DNA from: Brachypodius melanocephalos
Taxonomy: Eukaryota; Chordata; Aves; Passeriformes; Pycnonotidae
Assembly (NCBI GenBank): GCA_013398615.1
Contig: VZSR01000393.1
Span: 6,089,496-6,153,495, forward strand
Length of the DNA stretch: 64,000 nt
Direction: 5' to 3'
In this document: one piece after another, positions 26,301 to 37,100 of the stretch
Layout of the letters: each line of letters opens with the position of its first letter
Position numbering within the stretch: position 1 is the first letter of the stretch
Notes under the pieces: model-generated
What the model was told of the DNA's origin: nothing
Seen by the model: the letters and a program-made list of their open reading frames with translations, nothing else
The model's database searches: none
Program-made: the position numbers and the translations under genes

Positions 26301-27110
26301 CAGAGGCACTCTGCAATGCAATATAAAATGTCACTTCAGCCCTGTTCATAAAGACCTGAGTTTCCAAATGTTCAGTGCATTACAATAAGTTTTGGGTTGG
26401 GCTAAATTGCACTATTGATTTTTTTGTAATTAGGTTTTAATGAATTGTATTCACTGAAGTTTACATTTGTCCAGGGACTTCAAAGATTGGATTGTGATCA
26501 TTTAATTCACTTTAATTTTTTTTTTTGTGTGTGTGTGTATCTAACAGTAGAGACTTCCTGGAAATATTTTCTAGGTATCAGTATTTTTGTGTAAGGTTCT
26601 TTAAAGTCCAGCATCTACTTTTCTCCAGTATAATATTAATAAAATATGTAATAATATAGGAATTTGGTTTGTCCAAGAGCTGTTGAAGTATTCCACATCT
26701 TAGAAATTTGCTTTTTACTGTTTGCTCCCCTGCGTCTTTTGGATTAAACTGCTTGACTGAAACTGGTCAATAAGGGTTTTGTTGGGCTTTTGTTCTTTTA
26801 TGGTAGCTTCTATTTGGAATAATCTTTATCACTGGGCACTGAAGAGCTGTTTTTCCTTGTTAATGCTTAATCAAATAGCATGGCAGCAGATAATCCCCTG
26901 TTCTGATTTGTAACACACACTCTGTTCCAGGAGATTTTCTTATGCTGTTTTATTAAATTATGTACTTTTGTAAGAGAAACACGTGTTCTACACCAGTCCC
27001 AAAACACTGATTTAATGATACTTATACAGCTTTGTTTATCCTTGAAGGGTCAGGGTCTCTGCTGTAATTTTGCATTTATGATCTATTTCACCTTCCCAAT
27101 GGAAAATCAC
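23350..27110. other. Unique sequence with simple repeats, no gene recognised
   Basis: It contains a T/G tract with short (TG)n at 25141-25170 and a T run passing into (GT)6 at about 26515-26538. A palindrome AACACGTGTT containing the E-box CACGTG lies at 26978-26987. Open frames are at most 82 codons. No family was recognised. Confidence 0.5.
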
Positions 27111-27131
27111 TTTTTTTTTTTTTTTTTTTTT
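27111..27131. repeat. Poly-T tract, T21
   Basis: An uninterrupted run of 21 T. The adjacent sequence shows no recognisable retrocopy. Confidence 0.95.
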
Positions 27132-27347
27132 CTGAAGTAGATTGTTTAAAAGTCCCTAAATGATTAGGGATCAGGAAATCAGAGATTCTGTACCTATGTG
27201 TGAGAGTTTCCTTTCTCTTCCCTATGCTAATTTACTGGATTTCCCCCATGATGGACAGTGGTCATGAATAATTTTTGCTGAGTGTATTTGTGGGTCAGGA
27301 GGGTTTTCCTGTGGGTGAGGTGATGCTGGATGGGTCAGTGATCCCTT

Positions 27348-27373
27348 CAGGACAGGACAGGACAGGACAGGAC
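27348..27373. repeat. (CAGGA)n pentanucleotide microsatellite
   Basis: Five consecutive CAGGA units lie within a small GC-richer patch (27270-27450). Two short open frames, one on each strand, cross it and are by-products of the repeat. Confidence 0.93.
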
Positions 27374-30300
27374 GGCATCACCTCTGCTCTGGGCAGCCCC
27401 TGCTCTCTGTCAGGGGGTGCTGGGCACTTCACTGCTCTTGACTGGGCCTTCTCTCTCTTGATGCAGTTACAGTTTATCCCAAACACAGATTAACTGGTAC
27501 AGATTAAACACAGATTAACTCCTTCTTCCAGCTGCAGCAGTGTCTCTCTGCATGTGAAGCAGCATTTTTCAGCCATCCCTGTGTCCTCTTTGGCAGCTCC
27601 AAGTGGAGGTGCTGCTCTCAGTCTGCCCAGCCTGGGAGCAGCCTTGCAGTGTTAGGGATAAACCAAAGCTAAAGCACCCCAAAGGGACGTGACAGCTTAG
27701 CTTGATTTAGCTCCATTGCTATTGGATGGGAATTTTGGGGTGTAAAACTGATTTGCAATACAGAGAAATCGATGTACAAGTGGCTGAATAGAGAGACCTT
27801 CATGACTTCTTTGATGCTGACCAACTCTGTGGCATTGAGTAAATAAGTCACTGAAGCTTGCTGTGCTTTTATTCTTCCTATATACCTTTATTCTACATTT
27901 TATATTCAATCTGCAATATTTCAGTCTGTCACACCAAAAAAGCAAATATTTCTGTTAAAAAAAAAAGATTCTAAGTTGTGTTTTATTCTGTATGATTTGC
28001 ACTTGCTTAGGTAAGAATAAGTCAAATTAGACTCAAAAACATTCACAATAACTCCATATTGCTGAATTTTACAGTTTAATTTCAATAAACATGTTCATCT
28101 AGAGGATTTTTATCTTTCAAACTAAATAGTATACACACCTTCATTTTCTTTTTACACTTAGCCATCCCCCTGGTGAATTTATACTGCTCTTCTTAACTGG
28201 GAATTTATTATGTCTTCTACAACTATTTGGGAATAAGAACCTGAATTAGGCAATTAAAAAAGACAGAGCTTTTACAACTGTGCCTAAATACTACTTCTAA
28301 ATTTGTGCATGGCCATTTCCACATAGAAATATGCACTCTGCACGTGCTACTGTGCAGATTAAAGCCAACAATTTTGGTTTATGGTGTAAGTGCACCTGCA
28401 TGTAAGCCTTTATTTTAAAATTTGGTCATGCACAACTTTGCTTTTTAATTAGATTTTCTTTTTTTTTCTCTTTGACAAAAATTTGCATATGCATATATTT
28501 GCATATTTTGTGTCTATTTTTAGAAAGTGTGACTGTAAATTGAACTTACAGAATGGTAGGGCACAGTTTGGATATATCCAAGTATGTAGTTTATGTAAAT
28601 AAAAACAAGGATAAATATCCCAAAGTGAAACTCAGGTCTGGATAAAATGTGGAAAATTTCTTTGCCCTTTGGCTAAGGATGAAAAGGAGTTTCAGATCGT
28701 AAGAATGTGTTCTTCGTGCTTCCTGATGTTTTCCTCTGGACTACCTCCCCTTTAAATTACAGCTAATCTCGTTATAGCTATCAGAATGTTTAATACTGAT
28801 GTTAATTTCCTCTCTGGCTGTGAAATAATTTGCCAGTAATATTGGTTGCAATCATGGCATAAGAGGCACTTGTACAAAATAGTGATAGACTTTGTGTTTG
28901 TTGAGCTATTAGCAGCTGTTTACAAGAAGTGCTGGTAGCAGTGATTTTTGCTCTTTACAGCATTTTAGTACAATGTTTGTAAGGGTATTTATGAGTCTCT
29001 GGGGCAGGACATGGAGACAAAAGCAGACATCTCCAGATGAGCAGCTTCCTTCATGTTTCCTCTTTGAAATATATCTTTCTTTTTTATATAAATTTTCTTT
29101 ACAGATTCCTTTCTTTGTGACAGCCTCCTTCAGTTTAAATCCATGCAGTCTAGCAGGACAATACCAGCTAGCTAAAGTGAAGTGAATGGGCTATTTAGAG
29201 AAAAAAAATTACAGATAAGCAACACATTCCGCTTAGTTGTTGAATGAATTTCCAAACAGGCTAATCTTGAGTTTGTATACATATAACTTTTAACCTCCTA
29301 AAAACTATAAAAGTCTGGAGTCTTCCAATGAAGTGAAACATGTCAGTATGAAATTGAAGAAAGGATGGAAGTGACAGGAAAACAATGCAACAACAACAAA
29401 AAGTATGAAGAAAACCATAATTTCCCAGCAAATAAAATCTAGAAATCATAGAATTAAAAAAGTTCTAAATAAATAAAGTTTACTTGCATCATTACTTTGT
29501 CTGTTCCTATACAAAGTCTTTTCCAATACAGAAAAGTATTTTTCTTTACAGCAAATGTCCAAGTGTTTAATCCGTTTTAAAATACCCTGAATGACAGTGT
29601 TTCACAGGGATGCTTAGAAGACCATTACATGGTCAGATACATCTAATTATCAGTATTTCCTTTCCAAATCCAGCCTTTGCTCTGTTGCATCCTATTATTC
29701 CTACCCTTTGAGCCACATTAAATAGGTTTTTCTCCCTTCCTTGGGATGTTTGGGCTTAAGACACTTAAGGATACCTATCTTTGATCTCTTAGCCTAGTTA
29801 GGAAGAGAAAAAACTTCTCCAATAGTAGAAGATGCAGAGATACAGCATTTTTAAACTGCTGGATATAGTTTTCCTGCACTGCACTGCCATGCTTTTGAAT
29901 AGTGACTGTTTTTCTCCTCAATTCTTGAGTTAAAATGGATTTTTAAAAATTTGATCTTTTCAATTAACTCGTGTTACAATGGTTGGATCAGGCTGGGGAT
30001 TTTCAAAATGTAAAAGTTGGCCTGCTTTGTAGGTTAAACATCCTGTTAACTGCTTGGTTATTTCTGCTTGATCTAGTGTCTCCGGGGGACCAGGTCCACC
30101 TCATTTCCATGCAGCAGATACTGAAATGGTTTTCTGTGAGAAGTGCTGCAGTTATTTACAGCACACACACATTGCTTTGTTGAGGGTATAATTATTTCCT
30201 ACCATCAGTGATTTTTCTTTTTCTCTTGTTCTACTTTCTAGTTATCAATGTTGGTGTTTTCTTGGAATGGCAGTTTTCTGTGAAAGAGAGCCTTTAGTTT

Positions 30301-30564
30301 AGTCAAGATAAGTGACCAGACCCATACTAGATTGCCAGCATTCTTGAGGTAAGAAGGTTGCTTTTATCTTTGACACTTGCTGATGCTCTTCTCTGCTTGT
30401 GTGTTTATACTCCATGGTGAATTGTCCTTGAAGCCCTCTCCTATCTGAGGACAAGTTCTGCAACTCAAGGCAAGCAGCTTCTGCATCAAACACATGTGCA
30501 GGGATCACACTTCCCTGTCACAGTAAGTTGTCTTGTGTGAATCAAGAGATTTTCAAAACGACCT
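27374..30564. other. Unique sequence, no gene recognised
   Basis: It includes two ATTTGCAT octamers (28481-28488 and 28497-28504) flanking an ATATGCATAT palindrome, and a 15-bp direct repeat AAACACAGATTAACT (27481-27495 and 27506-27520). Open frames are at most 82 codons. No transposon was recognised up to the CR1 at 30565. Confidence 0.5.
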
Positions 30565-30737
30565 TTGCAGGCTGCCCAGAAATCTTGTGGAATTTCCTTC
30601 CCTGGAGATATTCAAAAGCCAACCAGACACGGTCCTGACTAACGTGCTCTACAGCCCCCTGCCCAAGCAGGGAGCTTGGACCAGAGGACCTCCAGTGATA
30701 TTTTCCAACCTCACCCATTTTCCTGTTCTGTCCTTCA
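30565..30737 (+). mobile_element. CR1 LINE fragment, 3' end
   Basis: The order 'caggctgcccagaaatcttgtgg', 'ccttccctggagatattcaaaa', 'agcagggagcttggacc', 'gacctccagtgatattttccaacctcacc' and then a short 'ttcctgttctgt' tail matches the last ~170 bases of the CR1 3' untranslated region in sense orientation. It is heavily 5'-truncated. Two overlapping open frames here (30533-30808 plus, 30542-30754 minus) are by-products of the repeat. The substitutions in the conserved blocks suggest a moderately old insertion, but its age was not measured. Confidence 0.9.
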
Positions 30738-33067
30738 GTAAGAAAAAAACCCATTTCCTTTTTGATGATATTGTTATTATTGTTATTCTAAATGTTGCCT
30801 ACTTTTAGAGAATAACTTCACACAGTGTTTAGAAAACACAGCCTGAGGGAGTTGTATAAATATTGTTGGCATTATATCTGCAAACATAAAGCAATTTAGT
30901 AATTACTGCCCCAGCGTGGTTTATATTTAATACATTAATTATATTTGCATACATCAGGTGTATACATGGAGACCTCAAAGTCATTGCTGTCAGATTTCAT
31001 GAATCTATGAGGCAGGTAAATATCTGCAGCCAGTACAAAAAGGGTGCTTAGTCAGGTGATTTATCAGGACCAGGATAAAACTGCTTCTCACAACCCTTCC
31101 CTGCTAATTGAGCCAGGACATAAAATAGCATCTGCAAATGTTTGACTCTTGATCCCAAACCAAGGAATCATTGTCAGGCTGTTTGCAGAGCAGACCTCAA
31201 ACGCGATATGTTAAAAAAAGCTGTAGAGCAGACAATTGAATACAACTTTCTTAAATACTAGAGGTAAGGCTGACTGATTAAAGTCCATATTAAAGTTATC
31301 ATTGTTAAATCCACCTTTATCCTCAGTAAAATATTTATGGTTATTGCAGAAAACAACATTATCCAGACAGTAAAAATCAGTGTCTGTCCAAGGTTGTCTG
31401 CAAAAGACTTCTCTCTTCACATTGATTGGTTTTTGTCTTGATAAAACTAATGGTGATTGTTAATGATTTTCATAATTGCTACCATAAGCCAAAGCTAAAT
31501 TCTATGAAGATAAGGAAGTTTGTAAAAGTAAATTATTTCAGATATCTTCACCTGCACCTAAGAACATTCCCCCTTTCTTAAATTGTTCTCAAGCTGCTTG
31601 TACCCCAACCACTCTTTGCTGTTTCCAGTTCCCTCTGTGGGCAGTGCCACAAAGCATTAAAAACTTGCTCTGTAGCTGCAAGAGGCCACAGAGATCCGAG
31701 CAGACAAAACACACTGTACAGTGGCCTTTTAATTTTAATGAAAACCTGAAATACTTCAATGCTAAAAACTGAACATTTGTCAGGATGAAAGTTTTGCCTC
31801 AGCAAATTACATTTCTACTAACAAACGTGTTCTAGAAGCTGTGGGAAAGATTGGTGCAAGCAAATAACTTGAACATTATATTAGGTGAAAGTTGCTCATG
31901 TTTTGCTGGATCCTTAGACAAACTAGAACTGCTTGTATAGGCTTGCTGGGCTTCATCCACTAGACAGTAACCTCTAGACAGTATATTCATAACATAATTA
32001 AAATATCCATTTCAGGGATCCCCCAGCAAGTCCCAACAGACAATATCATTATCACTTGAACTAACTTCACTATTTAATAAGTTTTATGTGATGAGTTCAT
32101 GGTCGTGTCTAATTGGCTGAGCATTTCACATGAAAATGGGCTTGAACTTCCTCGTAGAATGTAATTATGACAAATATTAAACCTGTAATGGTAATCAGGC
32201 AGTAAACTAAAGAGAAGGGTTTAAAGACTCATTCTTAGATGAGAATACACATGATGGAGAAAGCATCTGTTTTTGCAAGTCATATTCCTTACATGTGAGT
32301 ATGACTGTTGTAGCTATTTTGTATTCTAATGAGGTTTTTGAATTATAAAATATATTTGTTTTTCCTGTTTCAATGATCAGCAGAGATGGCCAGCATCCCT
32401 CCTCTCATCTTCTCATCATCTGTCTCTTCTTGTTTATCAAATTTTGTAGACTACACTTTTAGCACTTCCTTGCTTCTCTTTAAGAGGTAGACAGAGAAAC
32501 TCAAGTGAGTCTGGAGATAAGTACTGCAGCAATCTAGTTTGCCTTCTTTACACTGATTTTTGTTCATCAGTTGAGTTGCTGCTTCACAGACAAGGCATTC
32601 TAATTAGGTACAGAGAACATCATCCAGTAGTAAGGTACTGACCTTCAATTTTAATGAAGTATTATGGGAGCCTTAGTCTTAAACACTTCATTTGCCATTG
32701 TTACAACAGAAAAACAAACTAGGACAATAAATGGTTCATTTGGATCAGCATTTTAGGAAGTTTCTTTTTGAGAAAGAAAAACACAGAAACACTCTTGAAA
32801 AAACAGAAATTCCCAGAACATTTCAAAAGTGACTGTCTAATCAATAGATATTATTTCTTAAAACTAGAAACACTTGGAAACTTGGAATCTGGAAACACCT
32901 CTATCTCATTCCAGCTAGATGGGGCTCTACATGAACTACTGGAGCTGTTTGTGTCCTCTTTCCATAAAACCAGTTAGATATTAAATGTTATTAATTGATC
33001 TTAGGTCTGAAGGTGACATTTTCCTCTCCTGTTTCCCATAGTATCTACAAAGGGAGAAGCACTGCCA
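30738..33067. other. Unique sequence, no gene recognised
   Basis: A 14-bp period duplication with the core CTAGACAGTA lies at 31960-31983. Open frames are under 76 codons. The right end runs into the CR1, whose 5' edge may extend a few tens of bases left of 33068. Confidence 0.5.
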
Positions 33068-33411
33068 GTATTCAGTAAAGCTTTCAATACTGTAGCTCTC
33101 TTACAGCTCCTCCAGGAGAAAATGTCCCACATTCAGCTGGATAAGCACGTGCTGTGAGCACCTGGCACAAAGGGTTGTGGTGAATGGGGTCCAGCACCGC
33201 CAGCCAGGCCAGGGGAGGATTGTCCCCCTCTGCTCAGCACTGGGGTAGCTTTGGGGGCCACAGGATAAGAAAGACATTGAGATGTTAGAGAGTGTCCAAA
33301 GGAGGCCACGAGGATGGTGATGGGCCTTGAGGAGAAGCCGTGTGATGGATGGCTGAGGGCACTTGGTCTGTTCAGCCTGGAGGAGACTCAGGGTCTCACA
33401 GCACAGCCTAT
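33068..33411 (+). mobile_element. CR1 LINE, left part of an internally deleted copy interrupted by an LTR
   Basis: At 33071-33094 the frame reads FSKAFNTV, a decayed form of the FSKAFDTV block of CR1 reverse transcriptase. It is followed by 'gttgtggtgaatggggtcc' and 'ctctgctcagcactgggg', also from the reverse-transcriptase region. The sequence then jumps directly to the 3' part ('gacattgagatgttagag', 'gaggccacgaggatggtga', 'ctgttcagcctggaggagac'), so several hundred bases between are missing. It breaks off at 33411 at the LTR insertion and resumes at about 33759. The frame is disrupted and non-functional. A 114-residue antisense frame at 33101-33445 is a shadow of this repeat. The 5' edge is approximate. 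Confidence 0.9.
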
Positions 33412-33758
33412 CTGTAGCTGAACAAGATAAATGTGACCATAACATAAACCCAACTCAGCCAGCCTGGCTCCTTCTAGAAAAGGTGTAGAACAAGTCCCTG
33501 GATAGATATGAATGGTAGGATAATTTCATAATTTATAATGGTAGGATAGATTTGAATTCAAGCAGGGACCTCAGCCAATCATGTTCAACCCAAAATGCAG
33601 ACATATCACTAGCTAAGGAGCTGGGCAGTGTCAGGATCCCTGCCAATCATCTGTCCAAGCTTGGGAAATTTGAACCCCCTGTATAAGAGGGTTCTGAACA
33701 GTAAAACACGCTGTTTTCTCATGATCATCAATAACTCGAGTGGTGATTCTGTGTCCAA
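33412..33758 (+). mobile_element. Solo LTR of an endogenous retrovirus, inserted in CR1
   Basis: This ~346-bp segment splits a CR1 copy and is bordered by the direct repeat CCTAT (33407-33411 and 33759-33763), consistent with a target-site duplication. Trimmed by one base at each end, it starts TG and ends CA (33413-33757), as LTRs do. It carries a TATA-like 'tataag' (33682-33687) and an AATAAA-like 'agtaaa' (33700-33705), followed by a U5-like stretch. That order supports plus orientation. No retroviral internal sequence (gag, pol or env) is present, so it is a solo LTR or a non-autonomous LTR element. A 12-bp repeat 'aatggtaggata' occurs twice inside (33511-33522, 33537-33548). The exact ERV class is not assigned. 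Confidence 0.8.
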
Positions 33759-34115
33759 CCTATGACCGCCCGTAACGTGAGGGGAGCAGGAGGGGCAGGC
33801 ACTGATCTCTGCTCTGTGTGAGCGGTGACAGGAGCCCAGGGAATGGCATCAAACTGCCTCATGGAGGTTTAGGTCGGATATCAGGAAAAGGTTCCTCACT
33901 CAGATGGTGGTTGGGCACTGAACAGGCTCCCCAGGGCAGCGGGCACGGCAGCAGCCCGGCAGAGCTCAGGAAGAGTTTGGACAACGCTGTCAGGCACGTG
34001 GGGGGATTGCTGGGGTGTCTTGTGAGGGAATGGGAGTTGAACTTCAAAGAGCTTGGTGGATCCCTTCCAACTCGGGATATTCTATGAATATCTGTGTTCT
34101 GTGATGTTCTGTGAC
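33759..34115 (+). mobile_element. CR1 LINE, right part (3' end) of the interrupted copy
   Basis: It continues the CR1 broken at 33411: 'cgtgaggggagcaggaggggcaggcactgatctc', 'ggtttaggtcggatatcagg', 'aggttcctcactcagatggtgg', 'ggctccccagggcagcgg' and 'ggatcccttccaactcggga' lie in the CR1 3' order. It ends in an expanded tail of degenerate 'ttctgtga' units (34079-34115), the microsatellite-like 3' terminus of CR1. The frames at 33818-34087 (plus) and 33859-34047 (minus) are by-products of this GC-rich repeat, not genes. Confidence 0.93.
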
Positions 34116-37100
34116 TAAATACAGGATACCTTAATTATATGTATTGAAATTTATGCTTATATTTTTTAGAGAAATCTAAATCTAGTGAATGAGAAACTGA
34201 CTTTTTTTTGTGTGTCAAAAATCTGTACCTCCTTCTTATGACTTCGTATGTTGTTTATTTTAACTTGTTGCTTGGAAAAGCTCTGTTTTAAATCTCCAAA
34301 ATTCACTCAAAGGGGAAAAAAATGCAAGTTCAGACCTTCACTGAAATAAGTGTTTGTGACCTTCGGCTTTACCTGAAGCTCATGAAGTACTTATATTTGG
34401 GGTGTATTGGTTTGCTGTATCCCAAATAAAGATGTTATATATCAGAGAAATTGCCCTCTAGAAATGCCCATTTCTTTCCATTGCCTGTAGAGTGATTTCA
34501 GGCAACTACCTAGATACAGATCTCTGTGCAGATCCAGACACTTAGCAGACAAGTGGAAATCTCCCTTTTATGCTACCCTTCCCATGTTTATCTTTTGACT
34601 TTAAGGACCGAGCTCTAATATTTTATCCTCAATTAATGCAAGAATGAAAACCTGATTTTCTTCTATTTTAAGAAAGGAAAAAATGGTTTTGAGGGAAATC
34701 TGGAGTTGGTTTGTTAGTGCTCAATTAGACATTATTTAGATGAGCATAAATATTAGGATTCAGACTTCAGCACAAGAATAATAGATTTTTTTTTCTTTAA
34801 AGAAAATAGCCTCTTTGCTTTACTGCCAAGCATTGACTCTTTCAGTATGTTCAAGCCTAGAAGGCTAAAAACAACGAGACAGATGTGATTCACATAGGGC
34901 TCACCAGCATGGTGCTTCAGTGTTCTGGCTTGTTGGAAAGCTTCCAGGGGATTTAGGAAACCAACATACTGAAGAAACACAAACTGTTATTTTGCCAATT
35001 AGTTGGAAAGATGTGATTTTTCAGCATGATTCAAATTGGGTTTAATTTTTGTTTTCATCAAAATTTCCCCACACAGAACAAAATATTTAGTCAAAATATT
35101 TAGACCTGTTATCTGTATAGCTGTTATAGTTAAACTGGTTATGTATCAATGCAAGAATTTTAGAATACTCTGTTTATTAAGGGGCTTATGTGTCTCCTAG
35201 GTGATTGTAGGAACAAAGTGGCAGGATACTGCATCACAACATGGTAAATCCATTATTACTTCAGGAATGTAGTTGTTGGAGCCTCGTTTGTGTTTTGTAC
35301 AGGGAGTTCATTTGACGATTTTAAACCTGTAAATCCTAATCACAAGACTATATGTAACAGGTTCTTCTTTTCTGGAACATGATTACCAACACATTGGCCT
35401 TACAGGGTGGTGAAAAGGACTGTAGGAAAATATTCTTCAGTGATGCTGTTCTCCTTGCCTGGTGTCCCAAGGAGCTGGTGTCACCAAAACATAGACCAAC
35501 CTGGAGGCATTTTTAAAAAATGTGGTTAAGTTATCTTGGTTGATGTAAGATTAAGACATATGAAAGTTTTCTCAATCTTTAGATGAATCTCAATCTTTAG
35601 ATGAATCTATGCAAAAAATTTCAGATCAAAATCAGGAGTGGTTTTACAGGTAGGATCTTCCAGGCTTTCCACATAGTAATAAAATATGATACAAAGCAGC
35701 ATGGTGTCAATAAATCTACAGGATAAAGGTCAGGTTTACATTGATGGACAGAGCCAGCAAATACATTTGTTCCTGCAATGTCTGTGTTTTAAATGCCACT
35801 CTGATGAACCTGATGTAGAAATACACTTCTGGGTTTGATGAGATGTCAGTTTTGTTCAGTGCTGATCAAATAAGATGAATGAAAGTGAAACAAGAGCAAA
35901 AATATTACTTCTGTCATTTATTTTTTATGCATTACAGGAAGTGGGTCAGTCAGTGAGATTTCTCTTAAACAAATAGCAATCACTGCACAATATCACCCAT
36001 TGATCTATTTCACAGCAGGCAATGGCCTTTTTTGTCAGAAAGGACACACAATTCAAATACCACAGAAGACGTAGAAATGCCCATGACAGGTTTAAAAAGT
36101 GTCTTCCCCTCCTTTTACTTGCCGAGCCCTTCTCCACGAATCTATTTTGGCTGTAGAGGCAGAGCATTGCAAAAACATTTCCACATTTATAGGGAAGGCA
36201 GATATTCTTAAAAAAAAAAAAAAGTGTAATGTAAACATTGTCTAAGGTAAAGGAAATCACCATTTAGCAAAAAATTAATTTGTTTTCTATGATACATACA
36301 TTAAAATAAAAGACCCTGGCAAATAGCAAATGCACGAGTCATTTTGTGTAAGTATAGCAATTTGAAGGCCCATACTTAGTATGAATGATGTATCCTATCA
36401 TTAATTCATCTTCAGAAAATGTTATCAAATGTGAGAGTCTATATATCCCACAAGACTGTAAATATTTGTTCAAAAAGAACAATTTGTGGATAGACTGTTC
36501 CGAAAATGGGACACTTCCCTTTACACTTAATTTGCTTGTGAAATGATGTTAAATCATTTAAGTGCAATATCTGGCTTTGAATGACTCCAAGCAACTTTAA
36601 TGTGTCTGAAGTGAGGCAACTAAATTCCAATATCACCATCTAAATAAATAAGTGACTTGAGTTCCTAAGAATTTATAACCTGCATGGAGGTAAATGTTAT
36701 TTCCAGTTTATCATCTGTGTGTCAGCACTGCTGAAAGGCAAGACAAGAAATTCTCTAATAGTATTTTACAGTCCAATGTGGAAGGTCTTCTTTATAGGAG
36801 TTATTTATTCAAATAACTGAATTATTTCACTTTACTTGACAAGTTGCCTTGGTTGACCATAAAATTCATAGATCATATCTTCTTCTGAAGGTGTGTATTT
36901 TAATGCTGTTGCACCCATAAGCAGAATTGATTTGATTTAATTCTAAAGGCTTTTGTCTGTTGCTTTGGTGTGATATTTATGGGGGGCAAATAGTAAAACC
37001 TGTAAAACATAATGACCGTCTGAAATAACATTCCTCTACTAATGAACCAAAATACGTGCAAAATACTGAGAGCTTCTCACATCCAGCTGAAATCTGGGTT

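Noticed and set aside
27111..27131. Poly-T as the antisense poly(A) tail of a processed pseudogene
   Set aside because: No coding-like or transcript-like sequence adjoins it.
33071..33094. Reverse-transcriptase motif as evidence of a coding gene
   Set aside because: The surrounding frame is broken, internally deleted and interrupted by an LTR. It is a dead repeat copy.
33101..33445. 114-codon minus-strand frame
   Set aside because: It is antisense to the CR1 copy and continues into the LTR insertion.
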